A stretch of DNA of 64,000 nt from an uncultured Lachnospiraceae bacterium (GTDB lineage Bacteria; Bacillota; Clostridia; Lachnospirales; Lachnospiraceae): NCBI GenBank assembly GCA_945621435.1, contig CALZBR010000009.1, forward strand, positions 1 through 64,000, read 5' to 3'. The notes under the pieces were generated by a model that ran no database searches, was not told where the DNA came from, and worked only from the letters and a program-made list of their open reading frames with translations. Numbering within the stretch: position 1 is the first letter of the stretch; each line of letters opens with the position of its first letter. The position numbers were made by a program, and so were the translations under genes. This document shows positions 10,469 to 19,856 of the stretch, piece by piece.

Positions 10469-10792
10469 TTATTCTCCAATCGCCTGAAGCAATTTGTTTT
10501 TCAAATCATTTGCGGACATGGCACCGATAAATCTCTCCACTTCCTTACCCCCGCGAAATACAATAAATGCAGGAATGTTTGTGATACGATACTGCTGACA
10601 AAGCTTCATATTATCCTCTGTATCACATTTTCCAATCTTAACCTTGCCCTGAAGCTCCTCAGCCAGCTTCTCAATCACAGGTCCCATCATCTTACAGGGT
10701 CCGCACCAGTCGGCATAGAAATCCACCAGCACCGGAATCTCTGATTTCAAAACCTCTTCTTCAAAATTTTCATCCGTAAATCTGTATTCCAT
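10469..10792 (-). CDS. trxA: thioredoxin
   Basis: The 107-residue thioredoxin has the active site WCGPCK, the cis-proline loop ITNIPAF and the expected fold length. It reduces disulfides using thioredoxin reductase, which is not in this window. The ATG at 10790-10792 (MEYRFTDENF) is chosen because GGAAAGGAAG precedes it and it gives a standard length; the longer open frame upstream adds 40 residues unlike thioredoxins. It lies 61 bases after trmB and may be co-transcribed with it. Confidence 0.93.
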   Translation of the reverse strand: MEYRFTDENFEEEVLKSEIPVLVDFYADWCGPCKMMGPVIEKLAEELQGKVKIGKCDTEDNMKLCQQYRITNIPAFIVFRGGKEVERFIGAMSANDLKNKLLQAIGE

Positions 10793-10853
10793 ATCTTCTT
10801 CCTTTCCGCACTGTTTGTGCACTATTATTTTCTCCTTCATCAGATCATCTGCC

Positions 10854-11498
10854 TTATCGGACAATGATATACTTGCAGATGGGATTGCCCATGGAAGAAA
10901 ATTTTTCCTCATACTCCGTCATGACATTTCCTTCCATCAGGGAAGCATCGCTGTGCAGATCATATGTGACGACCTGCGCCTTCCAGCCTGCGGGCTCCAG
11001 CTCCTCCACCGCAAAATCAAAAAGCTCCCGATTATCGGTTTTGAATTCCAAACGACCATCCTTCTTTAAGATAACATCGTATCGGGCCAGAAATTCTCTG
11101 GATGGCAGTCTTCTTTTGGCATGCCTGTCCTTCGGCCAGGGATCGGAAAAATTCAGATAAATCCGATCCACTTCACCGGCACCGAATACCTGATTGATAT
11201 TCTCTGCGTCCATGCGCAGGAACTTCAGATTCGGCAGCTCCTCCTGCTCCATTTTCTGAATTGCCCGAAGAAGCACACTGGAATATTTTTCAATCCCCAC
11301 ATAATTGATCTCCGGATGCTCCTTAGCCATAGTATGTATGAATTTACCCTTTCCCATACCGATTTCAATATGAATAGGGTTGTCGTTTCCGAATATTTCC
11401 TTCCAGGTGCCCGGACACCGGGGCTGCAGCTCCTCCTGAACCACATAATCACTTGCCGCAATCACATCTCTGGAACCCGTGATATTTCTGAGTCTCAT
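10854..11498 (-). CDS. trmB: tRNA (guanine-N7-)-methyltransferase TrmB
   Basis: TrmB makes m7G46 in tRNA with S-adenosylmethionine. This 214-residue protein has the SAM-binding IEIGMGKGKFIHTMA motif and the family signature YLNFSDPWPKDRHAKRRL, and the length is normal. GGGAGGAT precedes the ATG. It is divergent from the carboxypeptidase gene at 11630. Confidence 0.95.
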   Translation of the reverse strand: MRLRNITGSRDVIAASDYVVQEELQPRCPGTWKEIFGNDNPIHIEIGMGKGKFIHTMAKEHPEINYVGIEKYSSVLLRAIQKMEQEELPNLKFLRMDAENINQVFGAGEVDRIYLNFSDPWPKDRHAKRRLPSREFLARYDVILKKDGRLEFKTDNRELFDFAVEELEPAGWKAQVVTYDLHSDASLMEGNVMTEYEEKFSSMGNPICKYIIVR

Positions 11499-11580
11499 TT
11501 CTATCCTCCCAGTCGTTTCATCGGTATAATCTCACTGTTTTTTTCTGCGAACAATAACAATGTACTTTATCTTTCCTTTC

Positions 11581-11610
11581 TTGTCAATCCGCTATCAACT
11601 GTTGTATACT
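11581..11610 (+). promoter_or_regulatory. sigma-A-like promoter of carboxypeptidase gene
   Basis: TTGTCA (11581-11586), an 18-base spacer and TATACT (11605-11610) lie 20 bases before the ATG at 11630, leaving room for a short leader with GAGGT. Confidence 0.6.
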
Positions 11611-11629
11611 GGAAACGAGGTAAAAATCT

Positions 11630-13075
11630 ATGAAATATTCCGGCAAATACATGAAAAAAAGAATCCTTGCTTTCACCTGCGCCATCCTTTTATTCTGTTC
11701 TCAGGGGATAACGGCCCGGGCTGATCAAAATACAATTGAAGCAAGATTGGAAAGCCAGCGGGCTATGACAGTGCAGTCGAACGAAGTTCCCAACTGGCCC
11801 ACCGGACCCGTTGTGTCCTCAGAATCCGCGATTTTGATGGAGCTTGAGACCGGCACCATTCTCTATGCCAAAAATATACACAATAAGGAATATCCCGCAA
11901 GCACCACCAAAATTCTGACCTCGTTGATTGCCTCTGAACAGTGTTCTCTCGACGAAATGGTCTCATTTTCACACGACGCTGTCTTCGATACCCCCAGAAA
12001 CAGCAACCATATTGCCATGGATGTGGGGCAAAAGCTGACCATGGAACAATGTCTCAACGCCATCCTGATCCGTTCTGCCAATGAGGTCTCCTATGCAGTC
12101 GCAGAGCACATTTCCCACACCACCGATTGGAGTGTGTTCGCTGAGATGATGAACAAACGTGCAGCGGAGCTTGGCGCTTTGAATTCTCACTTTGTGAATC
12201 CTAACGGTCTGCCTGACGAGGAACATTATACCACTGCCTATGATCTTGCCATGATTGGCAGAGCATTCTTCAGCAATGAATTACTCTGCAGTATCACTTT
12301 GACCAGAAGAATGGAGATACCGGCCTCTCCGGATACCATTCCTGTGACAAAACTGGAAAACAATGCCATGCAGATCATTCCCGGAGGCACCTATGGTTAT
12401 GATTATCTCGTGGGATGCAAGACCGGGTTTACCGAAGCCGCAAGATACAGTCTGGTATCCTGTGCGGAAAAAGACGGAATGAAACTCATCTGTGTGGTGA
12501 TGAAAGATGAATCTCCCAATCATTACGAAGATACCATTTCCCTCTTTAACTACGGATTCAGCAATTTTCAAAAGGTCAATGTCTCTCAGACAGACACCAG
12601 ATACAACATGGAAGAATCTGACATGTTTTACGGTGGAAGCGGGATTTTCGGCGATTCTTCCATGCTTCTATCATTAAATGAGGATGATGTGATTATTCTT
12701 CCCCGGACCCTGACTTTCAAGGATGTGGATTCTTCTATTTCATATCATGTGGAAAACAGCGATTATGCTGCTGTCATCACTTACAGCTATCAGGGAGTGG
12801 ACATCGGTACGGTGCGGGTATGTTTTGCCGCAGATAATACGGAAGATGAGCTTTTTGAAACGCCGGAAGAAACGGAGGACAAGAAGTCCTCCGTGGTATT
12901 TGTCAATATTCTTCGTATCCTCTTAGGAATCGCTGTCATAGTCGCCGTACTCTTTGTTGCGGCACTCATCCGGGTGATCTTGAAAAGATATTCCATCTCT
13001 CTCCGGAAACGCAACCAGACCGGCTGGAAAAGTGCCCGTCAGACAAAAAGGAAAAGACGCAGACGCCGTCGATAA
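11630..13075 (+). CDS. D-alanyl-D-alanine carboxypeptidase (serine-type, DacF-like)
   Basis: This penicillin-binding protein of 481 residues removes the terminal D-Ala from peptidoglycan stem peptides. The three catalytic motifs are present: SxxK in YPASTTKIL (near 90), SxN in RSANEVSYA, and KTG in CKTGFTEAARY. The N-terminus is a signal peptide (KKRILAFTCAILLFCSQGITARA). A C-terminal domain is followed by a membrane helix (ILLGIAVIVAVLFVAALI) and a short, very basic tail ending RRRRRR. The C-terminal anchor is a true helix with a cytoplasmic poly-Arg end, unlike the usual amphipathic anchor. The start at 11630 has GAGGT nine bases upstream; an in-frame ATG lies seven codons further in. Confidence 0.92.
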   Translation: MKYSGKYMKKRILAFTCAILLFCSQGITARADQNTIEARLESQRAMTVQSNEVPNWPTGPVVSSESAILMELETGTILYAKNIHNKEYPASTTKILTSLIASEQCSLDEMVSFSHDAVFDTPRNSNHIAMDVGQKLTMEQCLNAILIRSANEVSYAVAEHISHTTDWSVFAEMMNKRAAELGALNSHFVNPNGLPDEEHYTTAYDLAMIGRAFFSNELLCSITLTRRMEIPASPDTIPVTKLENNAMQIIPGGTYGYDYLVGCKTGFTEAARYSLVSCAEKDGMKLICVVMKDESPNHYEDTISLFNYGFSNFQKVNVSQTDTRYNMEESDMFYGGSGIFGDSSMLLSLNEDDVIILPRTLTFKDVDSSISYHVENSDYAAVITYSYQGVDIGTVRVCFAADNTEDELFETPEETEDKKSSVVFVNILRILLGIAVIVAVLFVAALIRVILKRYSISLRKRNQTGWKSARQTKRKRRRRRR

Positions 13076-13081
13076 TCCCAC

Positions 13082-13132
13082 TCCGCGAATAACCCATGGA
13101 TTCAAATATAAGGTTAATTCGCGGAATTTTTA
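13082..13132 (+). terminator. terminator hairpin between convergent genes
   Basis: TCCGCGAAT-AACC (13082-13094) pairs with GGTT-AATTCGCGGA (13112-13125), followed on the plus strand by ATTTTTATATTT. It ends the carboxypeptidase transcript, and its right arm overlaps the stop codon of the minus-strand exonuclease gene. Confidence 0.75.
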
Positions 13133-14073
13133 TATTTCTGCATTTTCTTCGCATTATCACAGCGCTCTTTGAGTCTCTCTGCCTCCTCTTCCGTGATGAG
13201 TTTGGTAATCTTGACCGCAAAAAGCTTTCCGGATTCCGACTTATGAATCCTGAGTTTACCTTTCAGATAACCATGCTTATCACATCTGGCCAGACAGTAA
13301 TAATGCTTGCTGTTGGGTGAAAACCATCTGATTTTTTTCCTGAGATTCTTGTGACAAAGATAGCATTTGCTGGAGGAGACCTCCCTGTCTGCAAAGGCTT
13401 CAGCCTTGCTGTCAAACTCCCTGGAAATATACTTCACATAGGTGTCAAACTGTACCTTGACTTCCTCCGCCCTGGTCTTTGGCGGATGAAAGGTATCAAA
13501 AGAAATTCTCCTGAGTACCTCAGGCTTTTGTTCCGCAATCCCGGTCAGAAGCTTGGCGGTATAATAGGCATCACTGAAGGCTCTGTGAAAAGGAATATCC
13601 TTCTCCAGCTGAACCATATCTACAGCAGTTTCCAGAGATCGTCTGGACTTACCGTCCTCATAAACAAGGCTGAACAGCTTCTGGACATCCAGATACGGTA
13701 TGGGTCTGTCTGACAGTGGTGTCATATTGTGATATCTCATGTTTCTCTGTAGCTCTGTCAGATCCAGGCTTCCCCAGGAACAAAACAGATACTCTTCCGT
13801 TCCGCACCACTCCAGGAAATCTTTCATCACCTCCGCAAAAGGCCTTCCCCGCTCCAGCTCCTCCATCTGCAGATGAATCAGTTTGCTGGTATATTGGTGC
13901 ATTTCCCGATATACCTCCGGCTTAATCAGCCGGCTGAATTCACTAATCATGACATATTTGTCATTTAATTTGACCGCACCAATCTCTATCACCTCAAAGG
14001 GAATGTCTGCATGCTCAGTCTGTTGGACCTGATTGCCCTGATTCCACTCCAGGTCAAATACAACATAATTCAT
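13114..14073 (-). CDS. DEDDh 3'-5' exonuclease domain protein
   Basis: The 319-residue protein has the exonuclease fold: motif I FDLEWNQG (Asp and Glu), motif II around SWGSLDLTEL, and motif III FHRAFSDAYYTAKLL (His and Asp), that is a complete DEDDh set like KapD/RNase T relatives. The C-terminal third holds a Cys cluster (CYLCHKN, then YYCLARCDKHGY) that could bind zinc and nucleic acid. The substrate cannot be told from sequence. GAGGAGAAG precedes the ATG. Its stop overlaps the terminator of the convergent gene. Confidence 0.85.
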   Translation of the reverse strand: MNYVVFDLEWNQGNQVQQTEHADIPFEVIEIGAVKLNDKYVMISEFSRLIKPEVYREMHQYTSKLIHLQMEELERGRPFAEVMKDFLEWCGTEEYLFCSWGSLDLTELQRNMRYHNMTPLSDRPIPYLDVQKLFSLVYEDGKSRRSLETAVDMVQLEKDIPFHRAFSDAYYTAKLLTGIAEQKPEVLRRISFDTFHPPKTRAEEVKVQFDTYVKYISREFDSKAEAFADREVSSSKCYLCHKNLRKKIRWFSPNSKHYYCLARCDKHGYLKGKLRIHKSESGKLFAVKITKLITEEEAERLKERCDNAKKMQKYKNSAN

Positions 14074-14166
14074 CGGCTTCTCCTCGTCTGTACCGGCATA
14101 CCGACCCTGTACGTGTCAGGCTGCCTGGGTCAGCGCCTTTTCACAAAGGCTGTGGATAGGTTTATC

Positions 14167-15045
14167 TTATGACTTCGCAACATAACTGCTTTCCAGCCAG
14201 GTATGTACCAGGGAAATCCAGGAGGTACATTCCTCCTGCACCGCACTTCCGTCTCTGTGACGGGTCAGCCTGTTTGCCAGGGCTAAACCGTGACCCCCCT
14301 GAGGATACAGATGAAACTCCACGGGTACTCCGGCTCTGCGCAAGGCGCTGACCATAAACAGGGAATTCTCCACAGGTACCGCACCATCCGTATAAGTGTG
14401 CCAGATAAAGGTTGGAGGCGTCTGTGCCGTCACTCTTGTCTCCAGGGACATCTGATACAAAGGACTGTCCTTGTCCTCCCATCTCTCCGAATGTCCCTCT
14501 TCTTCCCCCAGCAGATTACAAAAGGACTCTCTATGGGCATATTCCCCGGAATTGATGACCGGATAGCATAAAATCATGCCATTGGGCTGAAACAGCTTGT
14601 TTCCCATGGCTTTGAATTCTTCAGAATTTTGAAGTCCGGCAGCCTCCGGAATAAAATCTTCCATCCACAGGGTTCCCAGGCTTGCCGCCAGATGACCGCC
14701 GGCAGAGGCACCCAGTACAACAATCGCATTGGGATCCACGTGCCATTCTGCTGCATTTTTCCGGATCAACGCCACGGCGAATGCCGCCTCCGCCAAAGCC
14801 GTAGGGAACCTGGCAGGTGCACAGGAATAGTCTAAGACTGCTGCATGGTATCCCATTGCCAGAAACTGAAGGGCAAGAGCCTCCCCTTCCCTGACAGAGG
14901 TATAGGCATAGGCTCCGCCGGGACAGATCAGTACCAGAGGGCGCTTATCAACCAAAATATCCTCACAATGCTCCTGGAGATAGGTTGTCAGGCGAGCTTC
15001 CGGTAACGAGCCCTCCACTTGGATCTTGATGACTGTATGAAGCAT
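14167..15045 (-). CDS. alpha/beta hydrolase, esterase-lipase type
   Basis: The 292-residue protein has CPGGAYAYTS (oxyanion-hole region, analogous to HGGG), the nucleophile elbow VLGASAGGHLAASL (GxSxG as GASAG), and a late PQGGHGLAL with the catalytic His. It resembles acetyl-xylan-esterase-like or BD-FAE-type hydrolases of gut Firmicutes. It has no signal peptide, so it is cytoplasmic. AAGGAGAGAG precedes the ATG and lies over the end of proS (12-base gap), so it is expressed with proS. Substrate unknown. Confidence 0.85.
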   Translation of the reverse strand: MLHTVIKIQVEGSLPEARLTTYLQEHCEDILVDKRPLVLICPGGAYAYTSVREGEALALQFLAMGYHAAVLDYSCAPARFPTALAEAAFAVALIRKNAAEWHVDPNAIVVLGASAGGHLAASLGTLWMEDFIPEAAGLQNSEEFKAMGNKLFQPNGMILCYPVINSGEYAHRESFCNLLGEEEGHSERWEDKDSPLYQMSLETRVTAQTPPTFIWHTYTDGAVPVENSLFMVSALRRAGVPVEFHLYPQGGHGLALANRLTRHRDGSAVQEECTSWISLVHTWLESSYVAKS

Positions 15046-15057
15046 ATTACTCTCTCC

Positions 15058-16509
15058 TTAATAAGCTCTGCCCCAGTAAACCATTTTTTTGGCGGGTTTT
15101 CCGCAGCATACACAGGTATCTGCAATCTGTTCCTGTTCAAAAGGCATACAACGGCTGGTAACAGACAGTTTTTCTTTGATCTTGTCCTCACACTCCTGAT
15201 CACCGCACCACATAGCCTTTACGAAGCCGGATTTCTCGGCAAAAATCTTCTCAAACTGCTCCATATCGGTAGCGGTATAGGTATGCTCATCCCTATGAGC
15301 TCTTGCCCTTTCCAGCATTTCCTTCTGGATGGTCTCCATGAGCTCAGCCACCTTGCTCTCCAGCTCTGTCAGAGGTACTTCCAGCTTCTCTCTTGTATCA
15401 CGGCGGCAAATGACACACTTGCCGGCTTCCATATCCTTGGGACCGATCTCCACGCGGATGGGATATCCTCTCATCTCTGCTTCGGCGAATTTGTAACCGG
15501 GAGTCTTCTCGGAATCATCCACCTTTACCCGGAAGTTCTTTTTCAACAGATCACGAAGCTCGTAAGCCTTATCCAGGACACCCTCCTTCTTCTGCTGAAT
15601 CGGAATAATACATACCTGAACAGGAGCCACTCTGGGAGGAAGAACCAGTCCCTCGTTGTCACCGTGTACCATGATAATGGCACCGATCAGACGGGTGGTC
15701 ATACCCCAGGAGGTCTGATAAACATGCTTCAGGGTATTATCCCTGTCTGTGAACTGAATGTCAAAGGCCTTGGCAAAGCCGTTACCGAAATTGTGGCTGG
15801 TACCTGACTGCAGTGCCTTACCGTCATGCATCAGTGCTTCAATGGTATAGGTTGCAACAGCACCTGCGAACTTCTCCTTCTCCGTCTTCTGTCCCTTGAT
15901 CACAGGAATTGCCAGAACCTCCTCACAGAACTTTGCGTAGAGATCCAGCATCTGAACTGTTCTTGCCTCAGCCTCCTCAGCGGTAGCATGGGCAGTGTGT
16001 CCCTCCTGCCACAGGAACTCTCTGGAACGCAGGAAGGGTCTGGTCTCCTTCTCCCAACGCACCACGGAGCACCACTGGTTGTAAACCTTGGGAAGGTCGC
16101 GGTAGGAATGAATGTCATTTTTGTAAAAGTCACAGAATAAGGTCTCGGAGGTAGGACGCACGCACATCCTCTCCTGCAGGGGCTGCAGACCACCGTGAGT
16201 CACCCACGCCACCTCAGGTGCAAAGCCTTCTACATGATCCTTTTCCTTCTGTAACAGGGACTCGGGGATAAACATGGGCAGATACACATTTTCCACCCCT
16301 GTCTCCTTGAATCTCTCGTCAAGCTGCTTCTGAATCAGCTCCCAGATAGCGTAGCCTGCGGGCTTGATTACCATGCAGCCCTTGACGGAGGTGTAATCAA
16401 TCAGCTCCGCCTTCTTTACCACATCCGTGTACCACTGGGCGAAATCCACCTCCATGGAGGTAATCTCTTCAACCATTTTCTTTGTCTTTCCCTGTTCTGC
16501 GTTTTCCAT
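15058..16509 (-). CDS. proS: prolyl-tRNA synthetase, archaeal/eukaryotic type
   Basis: Class II synthetase of 483 residues that charges tRNA-Pro. Motif 2 is seen in [12 protein letters not shown] and [24 protein letters not shown]; motif 3 in [19 protein letters not shown]. There is no internal editing domain, and the C-terminus has [18 protein letters not shown], the zinc-like end of the archaeal/eukaryotic ProRS type. The start is ATG at 16507-16509 ([11 protein letters not shown]), preceded by GAGGAGAAG; the longer open frame reads into the T-box leader. Expression should rise when uncharged tRNA-Pro accumulates (see T-box). Confidence 0.96.
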   Translation of the reverse strand: MENAEQGKTKKMVEEITSMEVDFAQWYTDVVKKAELIDYTSVKGCMVIKPAGYAIWELIQKQLDERFKETGVENVYLPMFIPESLLQKEKDHVEGFAPEVAWVTHGGLQPLQERMCVRPTSETLFCDFYKNDIHSYRDLPKVYNQWCSVVRWEKETRPFLRSREFLWQEGHTAHATAEEAEARTVQMLDLYAKFCEEVLAIPVIKGQKTEKEKFAGAVATYTIEALMHDGKALQSGTSHNFGNGFAKAFDIQFTDRDNTLKHVYQTSWGMTTRLIGAIIMVHGDNEGLVLPPRVAPVQVCIIPIQQKKEGVLDKAYELRDLLKKNFRVKVDDSEKTPGYKFAEAEMRGYPIRVEIGPKDMEAGKCVICRRDTREKLEVPLTELESKVAELMETIQKEMLERARAHRDEHTYTATDMEQFEKIFAEKSGFVKAMWCGDQECEDKIKEKLSVTSRCMPFEQEQIADTCVCCGKPAKKMVYWGRAY

Positions 16510-16529
16510 TTTCTTCTCCTCTTTTCTGC

Positions 16530-16850
16530 ATAATAAAACCGCCGGTTCCCGCTCCCCAAAGGGACCGAAAACTCGGCGGTACCACCCTAATTGATGTCTG
16601 CAGTCGCATTGCGCTCTGCCCATCCGTCTCATTTGCCGTTAACGCCGGCTTACGCTGCATTTCCCTTGGGTATCGTATGCCCACCGTAATTCTATCGGTC
16701 AGCACATGTCAGCCATCGTCTCATACAGGACTCCGAGGCAGGTTCCAAACCGTCTGCATAAGGGCTTTCAGCCGCCGCCCTCTCTCTGAAATGCTTCCCG
16801 ATTCGTACTATTCCTCTTCACAGTCGTTGTCTGTAGTGATTGTAGTGCAA
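16530..16850 (-). ncRNA. T-box leader of proS
   Basis: On the minus strand, AGGGTGGTACCGCCGAGT (complement of 16573-16590) is the T-box sequence that pairs with the uncharged acceptor end. It is followed by a hairpin in which CCGCCGAG and CGGTCCC segments pair with downstream GGGAGCGGGAACCGGCGG, and then TTTTATTA, the terminator/antiterminator. Upstream, GAAGAGGAATAGTA and AGAGAGAGGGCGGCGG are typical of stem I. A CCT (complement of 16740-16742) in GGAACCTGCCTCGGAGT is a candidate Pro specifier codon; its position was judged by eye. Confidence 0.9.
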
Positions 16851-16864
16851 ATCAGCCGTGTTTG

Positions 16865-17575
16865 TCAAGTGCATTCCAGGGAAACATAATCCTGCAGCTC
16901 TTCAAAGCTGCCATGGGGATATACCCTATAATCCTTGTTTCCCTTATTCTCCAGGCAGTCCGTCAGCAGGAACACCTTCATGCCGATGGTCGCTGCCACC
17001 ATATCCTCGTCCACATCATTGCCCACCATCAGACACTCTTCCGGTTTGCAACCGATTCTCTCCAGAATATCCTTATAATACTCCGGGTTTGGCTTGCAAT
17101 GGCAGGAGTTTTCATAGGTGGTATGATACTCAAAATCGGACAGTTCAAATCCCGCCCAACGGGCTCTTGCCTGGGTGGCAACCTCCGGAAAGATGGGATT
17201 GGTCGCAAGAACCACCCGCAGACCTGCATCCTTTACTTTCTGCACCGTTTCCTTTGCCTTGGGATTAAACTGACAGAACTGTTCTGCCGTCAAAAATTCA
17301 TTGGCATAAAATTCATCAAAAATCGCCTTATCCTTCAGCGCATCCTGACCGTAAATACTTGCAAAGCATTTCCAGAATGCCTCCTCATTGGAGCAGCTTC
17401 CGTCATTTTTTACCATGGCTCCCGTCCCCTTCCAAATGGAAGCTACCAGTTTCTCCGCATCATAACCAAAGGGGGCTGCCTTTTTTGCCAGCAGCTTGAA
17501 ATATCCCTTGGTAAACTCCTCCATATTCATGGGCAGCAATGTGCCGTCCAAATCAAACAAAACTGCTCTGATCAT
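16865..17575 (-). CDS. HAD family hydrolase (phosphatase-like)
   Basis: The 236-residue protein starts MIRAVLFDLDGTLLPMNMEEF (motif I DxDGT) and contains VVLATNP (motif II Thr) and CLMVGNDVDEDMVAA (motif IV). A helical cap lies between motifs I and II, as in subfamily I phosphatases. It is a small-molecule phosphatase of unknown substrate. GGAAGGA lies about 12 bases before the ATG. The stop is just upstream of the proS T-box, so it may be an independent unit or share transcription with mecA. Confidence 0.88.
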   Translation of the reverse strand: MIRAVLFDLDGTLLPMNMEEFTKGYFKLLAKKAAPFGYDAEKLVASIWKGTGAMVKNDGSCSNEEAFWKCFASIYGQDALKDKAIFDEFYANEFLTAEQFCQFNPKAKETVQKVKDAGLRVVLATNPIFPEVATQARARWAGFELSDFEYHTTYENSCHCKPNPEYYKDILERIGCKPEECLMVGNDVDEDMVAATIGMKVFLLTDCLENKGNKDYRVYPHGSFEELQDYVSLECT

Positions 17576-17635
17576 ACCCGGTATGTTCCTTCCTGCATAT
17601 AACTTATGTTTCTGTTTTTGTAATGCTTTTCCCCG

Positions 17636-18334
17636 TCAGCCTCTCAGCTTCTTCAGAGCCTTCTCCGCAATCAGACAGGGTTCATGCTCCTTTATCCGCA
17701 AAAGAGTGTTTTCATCCGCCCCATAGAGACGCCCGAACTCCAGCGCCTGAACACAGGCTCTGCTGAAACGTTCATAGGAGGCATGACTCTTCTTTAGGTA
17801 CAGATAATAAATTCCATCCTGTCCGTACAGTTCACTCTCCACCCGAAGATTCCCCGGCAGGACTGCAGCATAGTTCATCACACCACGGATTCCCTCAAAA
17901 ACAAAAACAGCATAATCCGGTCTGTCATCCCGTCCGGACTTTTTGCCTTTTATCTGATCTCCGTGCGACTCTGTATCAGAACCCGGGTGCTCTGCCGATT
18001 TAGGATTCTGCAGCTGTTCCTTGGTCTTTTGGAGGAACTTCGTCATCTCCTTCAGGTATTCCATAATCTGAGAACCTTCTTTAAAATCGTTATCCTTATC
18101 CGAAAAGGTCAGTACAAGCCCCTGCTCCGGTACCACCATAATCTGCAGGTCAAAAGCATACTTTGGCGGCTTGTATCCCACTTCTTCCTCTGCCTGCAGT
18201 ATTATCTCCTGCACGACTTCCTTGGCCTTCTCACTGCGCGTCAGAAAGTCTTTATAATCAATCTCATACTCTTCCAGCTCTTCGTTGGACAGGAAGCATC
18301 TTACTGTTTTGTCGTCTACTCTTTCTATTCTCAT
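17636..18334 (-). CDS. mecA: adaptor protein MecA
   Basis: MecA delivers substrates to the ClpC/ClpP protease. The N-terminal domain MRIERVDDKTVRCFLSNEEL is the substrate-binding region. A linker (QKTKEQLQNPKSAEHP to KKSGRD) and the C-terminal ClpC-binding domain (residues about 145-230, with YYLYLKKSHASYERFSRACVQALEFG) follow. The total of 232 residues is normal. It lies 60 bases before the HAD gene on the same strand. Confidence 0.92.
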   Translation of the reverse strand: MRIERVDDKTVRCFLSNEELEEYEIDYKDFLTRSEKAKEVVQEIILQAEEEVGYKPPKYAFDLQIMVVPEQGLVLTFSDKDNDFKEGSQIMEYLKEMTKFLQKTKEQLQNPKSAEHPGSDTESHGDQIKGKKSGRDDRPDYAVFVFEGIRGVMNYAAVLPGNLRVESELYGQDGIYYLYLKKSHASYERFSRACVQALEFGRLYGADENTLLRIKEHEPCLIAEKALKKLRG

Positions 18335-18422
18335 AATGTATCACCGTTCAATTCCGTAAAACATATTGTCGAATAAGCATATCATATCACTTTTTATAAA
18401 AACATTCCAGTATAATATGTTT

Positions 18423-19778
18423 TCAAATATGGGTAGCTATCATAACAATTCTGCCTTTTTGCCTGTTCTTAATATACGCTTCCGCCTGTTCTCTTGTGTC
18501 AGCGTCCATCCCGGTAAAAGGCTCATCCAGAAGGACACAGTCACTATCCGCCTCCATGGCGCGAACGAGACTTACTCTGCGTTTCATTCCTCCGGAGAGC
18601 TGACAGCAGGGCTTATACAATGCCTCCTCCGGAAGCAGGCTCCGCAGCGCCTCTTCCCCTGCGTTGCCGGTATTATCCTTCCCGGTCTGCCTGCCAAGCA
18701 CCAGTTCCACATTGCGAAGAGCACTGTATTCCTCGCAAAGCCTGTCCTCCTGAAACATATAGCTGTAGCGAAGCTTTGGCTCTATGACACCCCGGTCCGG
18801 CTTCTCCAGACCGCAAAGCATTCTGAAAAAAGTAGTTTTGCCACTTCCGGAGGGTGATTTCAGATAATAGATTTGTCCGAGTTCATAGGCATTGTCAAAA
18901 TCTTGATATAAACCTAATTCCCCATAGGATTTTGACAGTTGTCTGCAGTACAGGACAGCTCTGTTTTCCGCGTCCTGCTGTGCTTCGCCCGGCTTTGCAG
19001 TCTTTCTTCCCACATTTGTTCCCACACTTTCGCAGGCAGGTTCCCATGCAAAAAACCTTTCTGCCATCCATAACACAGACTTTTCAAAACACCAGCTCAA
19101 CAGAATCACCACTGCGGTCCAGGCAAAAACGCCTGCCGTATCCAGATATATTTTCGATAAATAAAGCCTCTCACCCACGGAAAATGCCGGAGTCCCAATG
19201 ATTTCCGCAGCTACCCCCGACTTCCAGCTCATGCCCAGGGAAAGCTTCAGCGCAGACACAAGAAAGGGTTTCAGCGCAGGACGATATATATAAAAAAATC
19301 TGTTTCTGACAGGAATATGAAATACCTCTGCCATCTCTGCCAGCTTAATGTCCGTGTTTTTTAGCCCTTCCAGGGTATTGATATAGAGATTGGGCATAAC
19401 GACCAGAAAGCATACTGCCACTGCCAGATAAGAGGAACCCCACCAGATCAACAGCAATACCGCAAAGGATGCCACCGGAATCGCCTTTAATAACATAATA
19501 AGGGGGGATAACATCTCTTCCAGGAACCGAATCCGAAAGGACAGCCATCCAAGCAGGGTTGCCACCAAAGTTCCGCCCAGAAATCCGGCACCTATGCGAA
19601 GCACGGAAAAAAGTACGGTTTTCCAAAACACAAGGGTACTCATGGAGCTTCCAAGAGCGACTGCCGCCCGATACGGTGTCACCAAAAGGAAGGTATTATC
19701 TACCAACAACGCCAGCAGATACCATAGCAAGAGCCAGAATAAGATAATAAGCAGCTTCTTTGGAAATCTACCCTTCAT
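18423..19778 (-). CDS. ABC transporter, permease and ATPase fused in one protein
   Basis: This 451-residue protein joins an SsuC/TauC-like permease (residues about 8-240, six hydrophobic helices, with the EAA-like MAEVFHIPVRNRFFYIYRPALKPFLVSAL) to an ATPase domain (about 275-451: Walker A SPSGSGKTT, signature LSGGMKRR, Walker B DCVLLDEPF, H-loop ATH). It stops two residues after the H-loop, so the ATPase is minimal in length, and the Q-loop is YMFQED. The start is ATG at 19776-19778 with GAGGAGGGGG; an upstream ATG adds eight residues. With the lipoprotein gene 78 bases upstream it makes a whole importer of the nitrate/sulfonate/thiamine-precursor type. Confidence 0.9.
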   Translation of the reverse strand: MKGRFPKKLLIILFWLLLWYLLALLVDNTFLLVTPYRAAVALGSSMSTLVFWKTVLFSVLRIGAGFLGGTLVATLLGWLSFRIRFLEEMLSPLIMLLKAIPVASFAVLLLIWWGSSYLAVAVCFLVVMPNLYINTLEGLKNTDIKLAEMAEVFHIPVRNRFFYIYRPALKPFLVSALKLSLGMSWKSGVAAEIIGTPAFSVGERLYLSKIYLDTAGVFAWTAVVILLSWCFEKSVLWMAERFFAWEPACESVGTNVGRKTAKPGEAQQDAENRAVLYCRQLSKSYGELGLYQDFDNAYELGQIYYLKSPSGSGKTTFFRMLCGLEKPDRGVIEPKLRYSYMFQEDRLCEEYSALRNVELVLGRQTGKDNTGNAGEEALRSLLPEEALYKPCCQLSGGMKRRVSLVRAMEADSDCVLLDEPFTGMDADTREQAEAYIKNRQKGRIVMIATHI

Positions 19779-19856
19779 TTTCCCCCTCCTCACAAGAATC
19801 ATCCCTAAAGATTTCGAATTATCTCATTGCACAAAATGACGCGTTTCCGCTACATC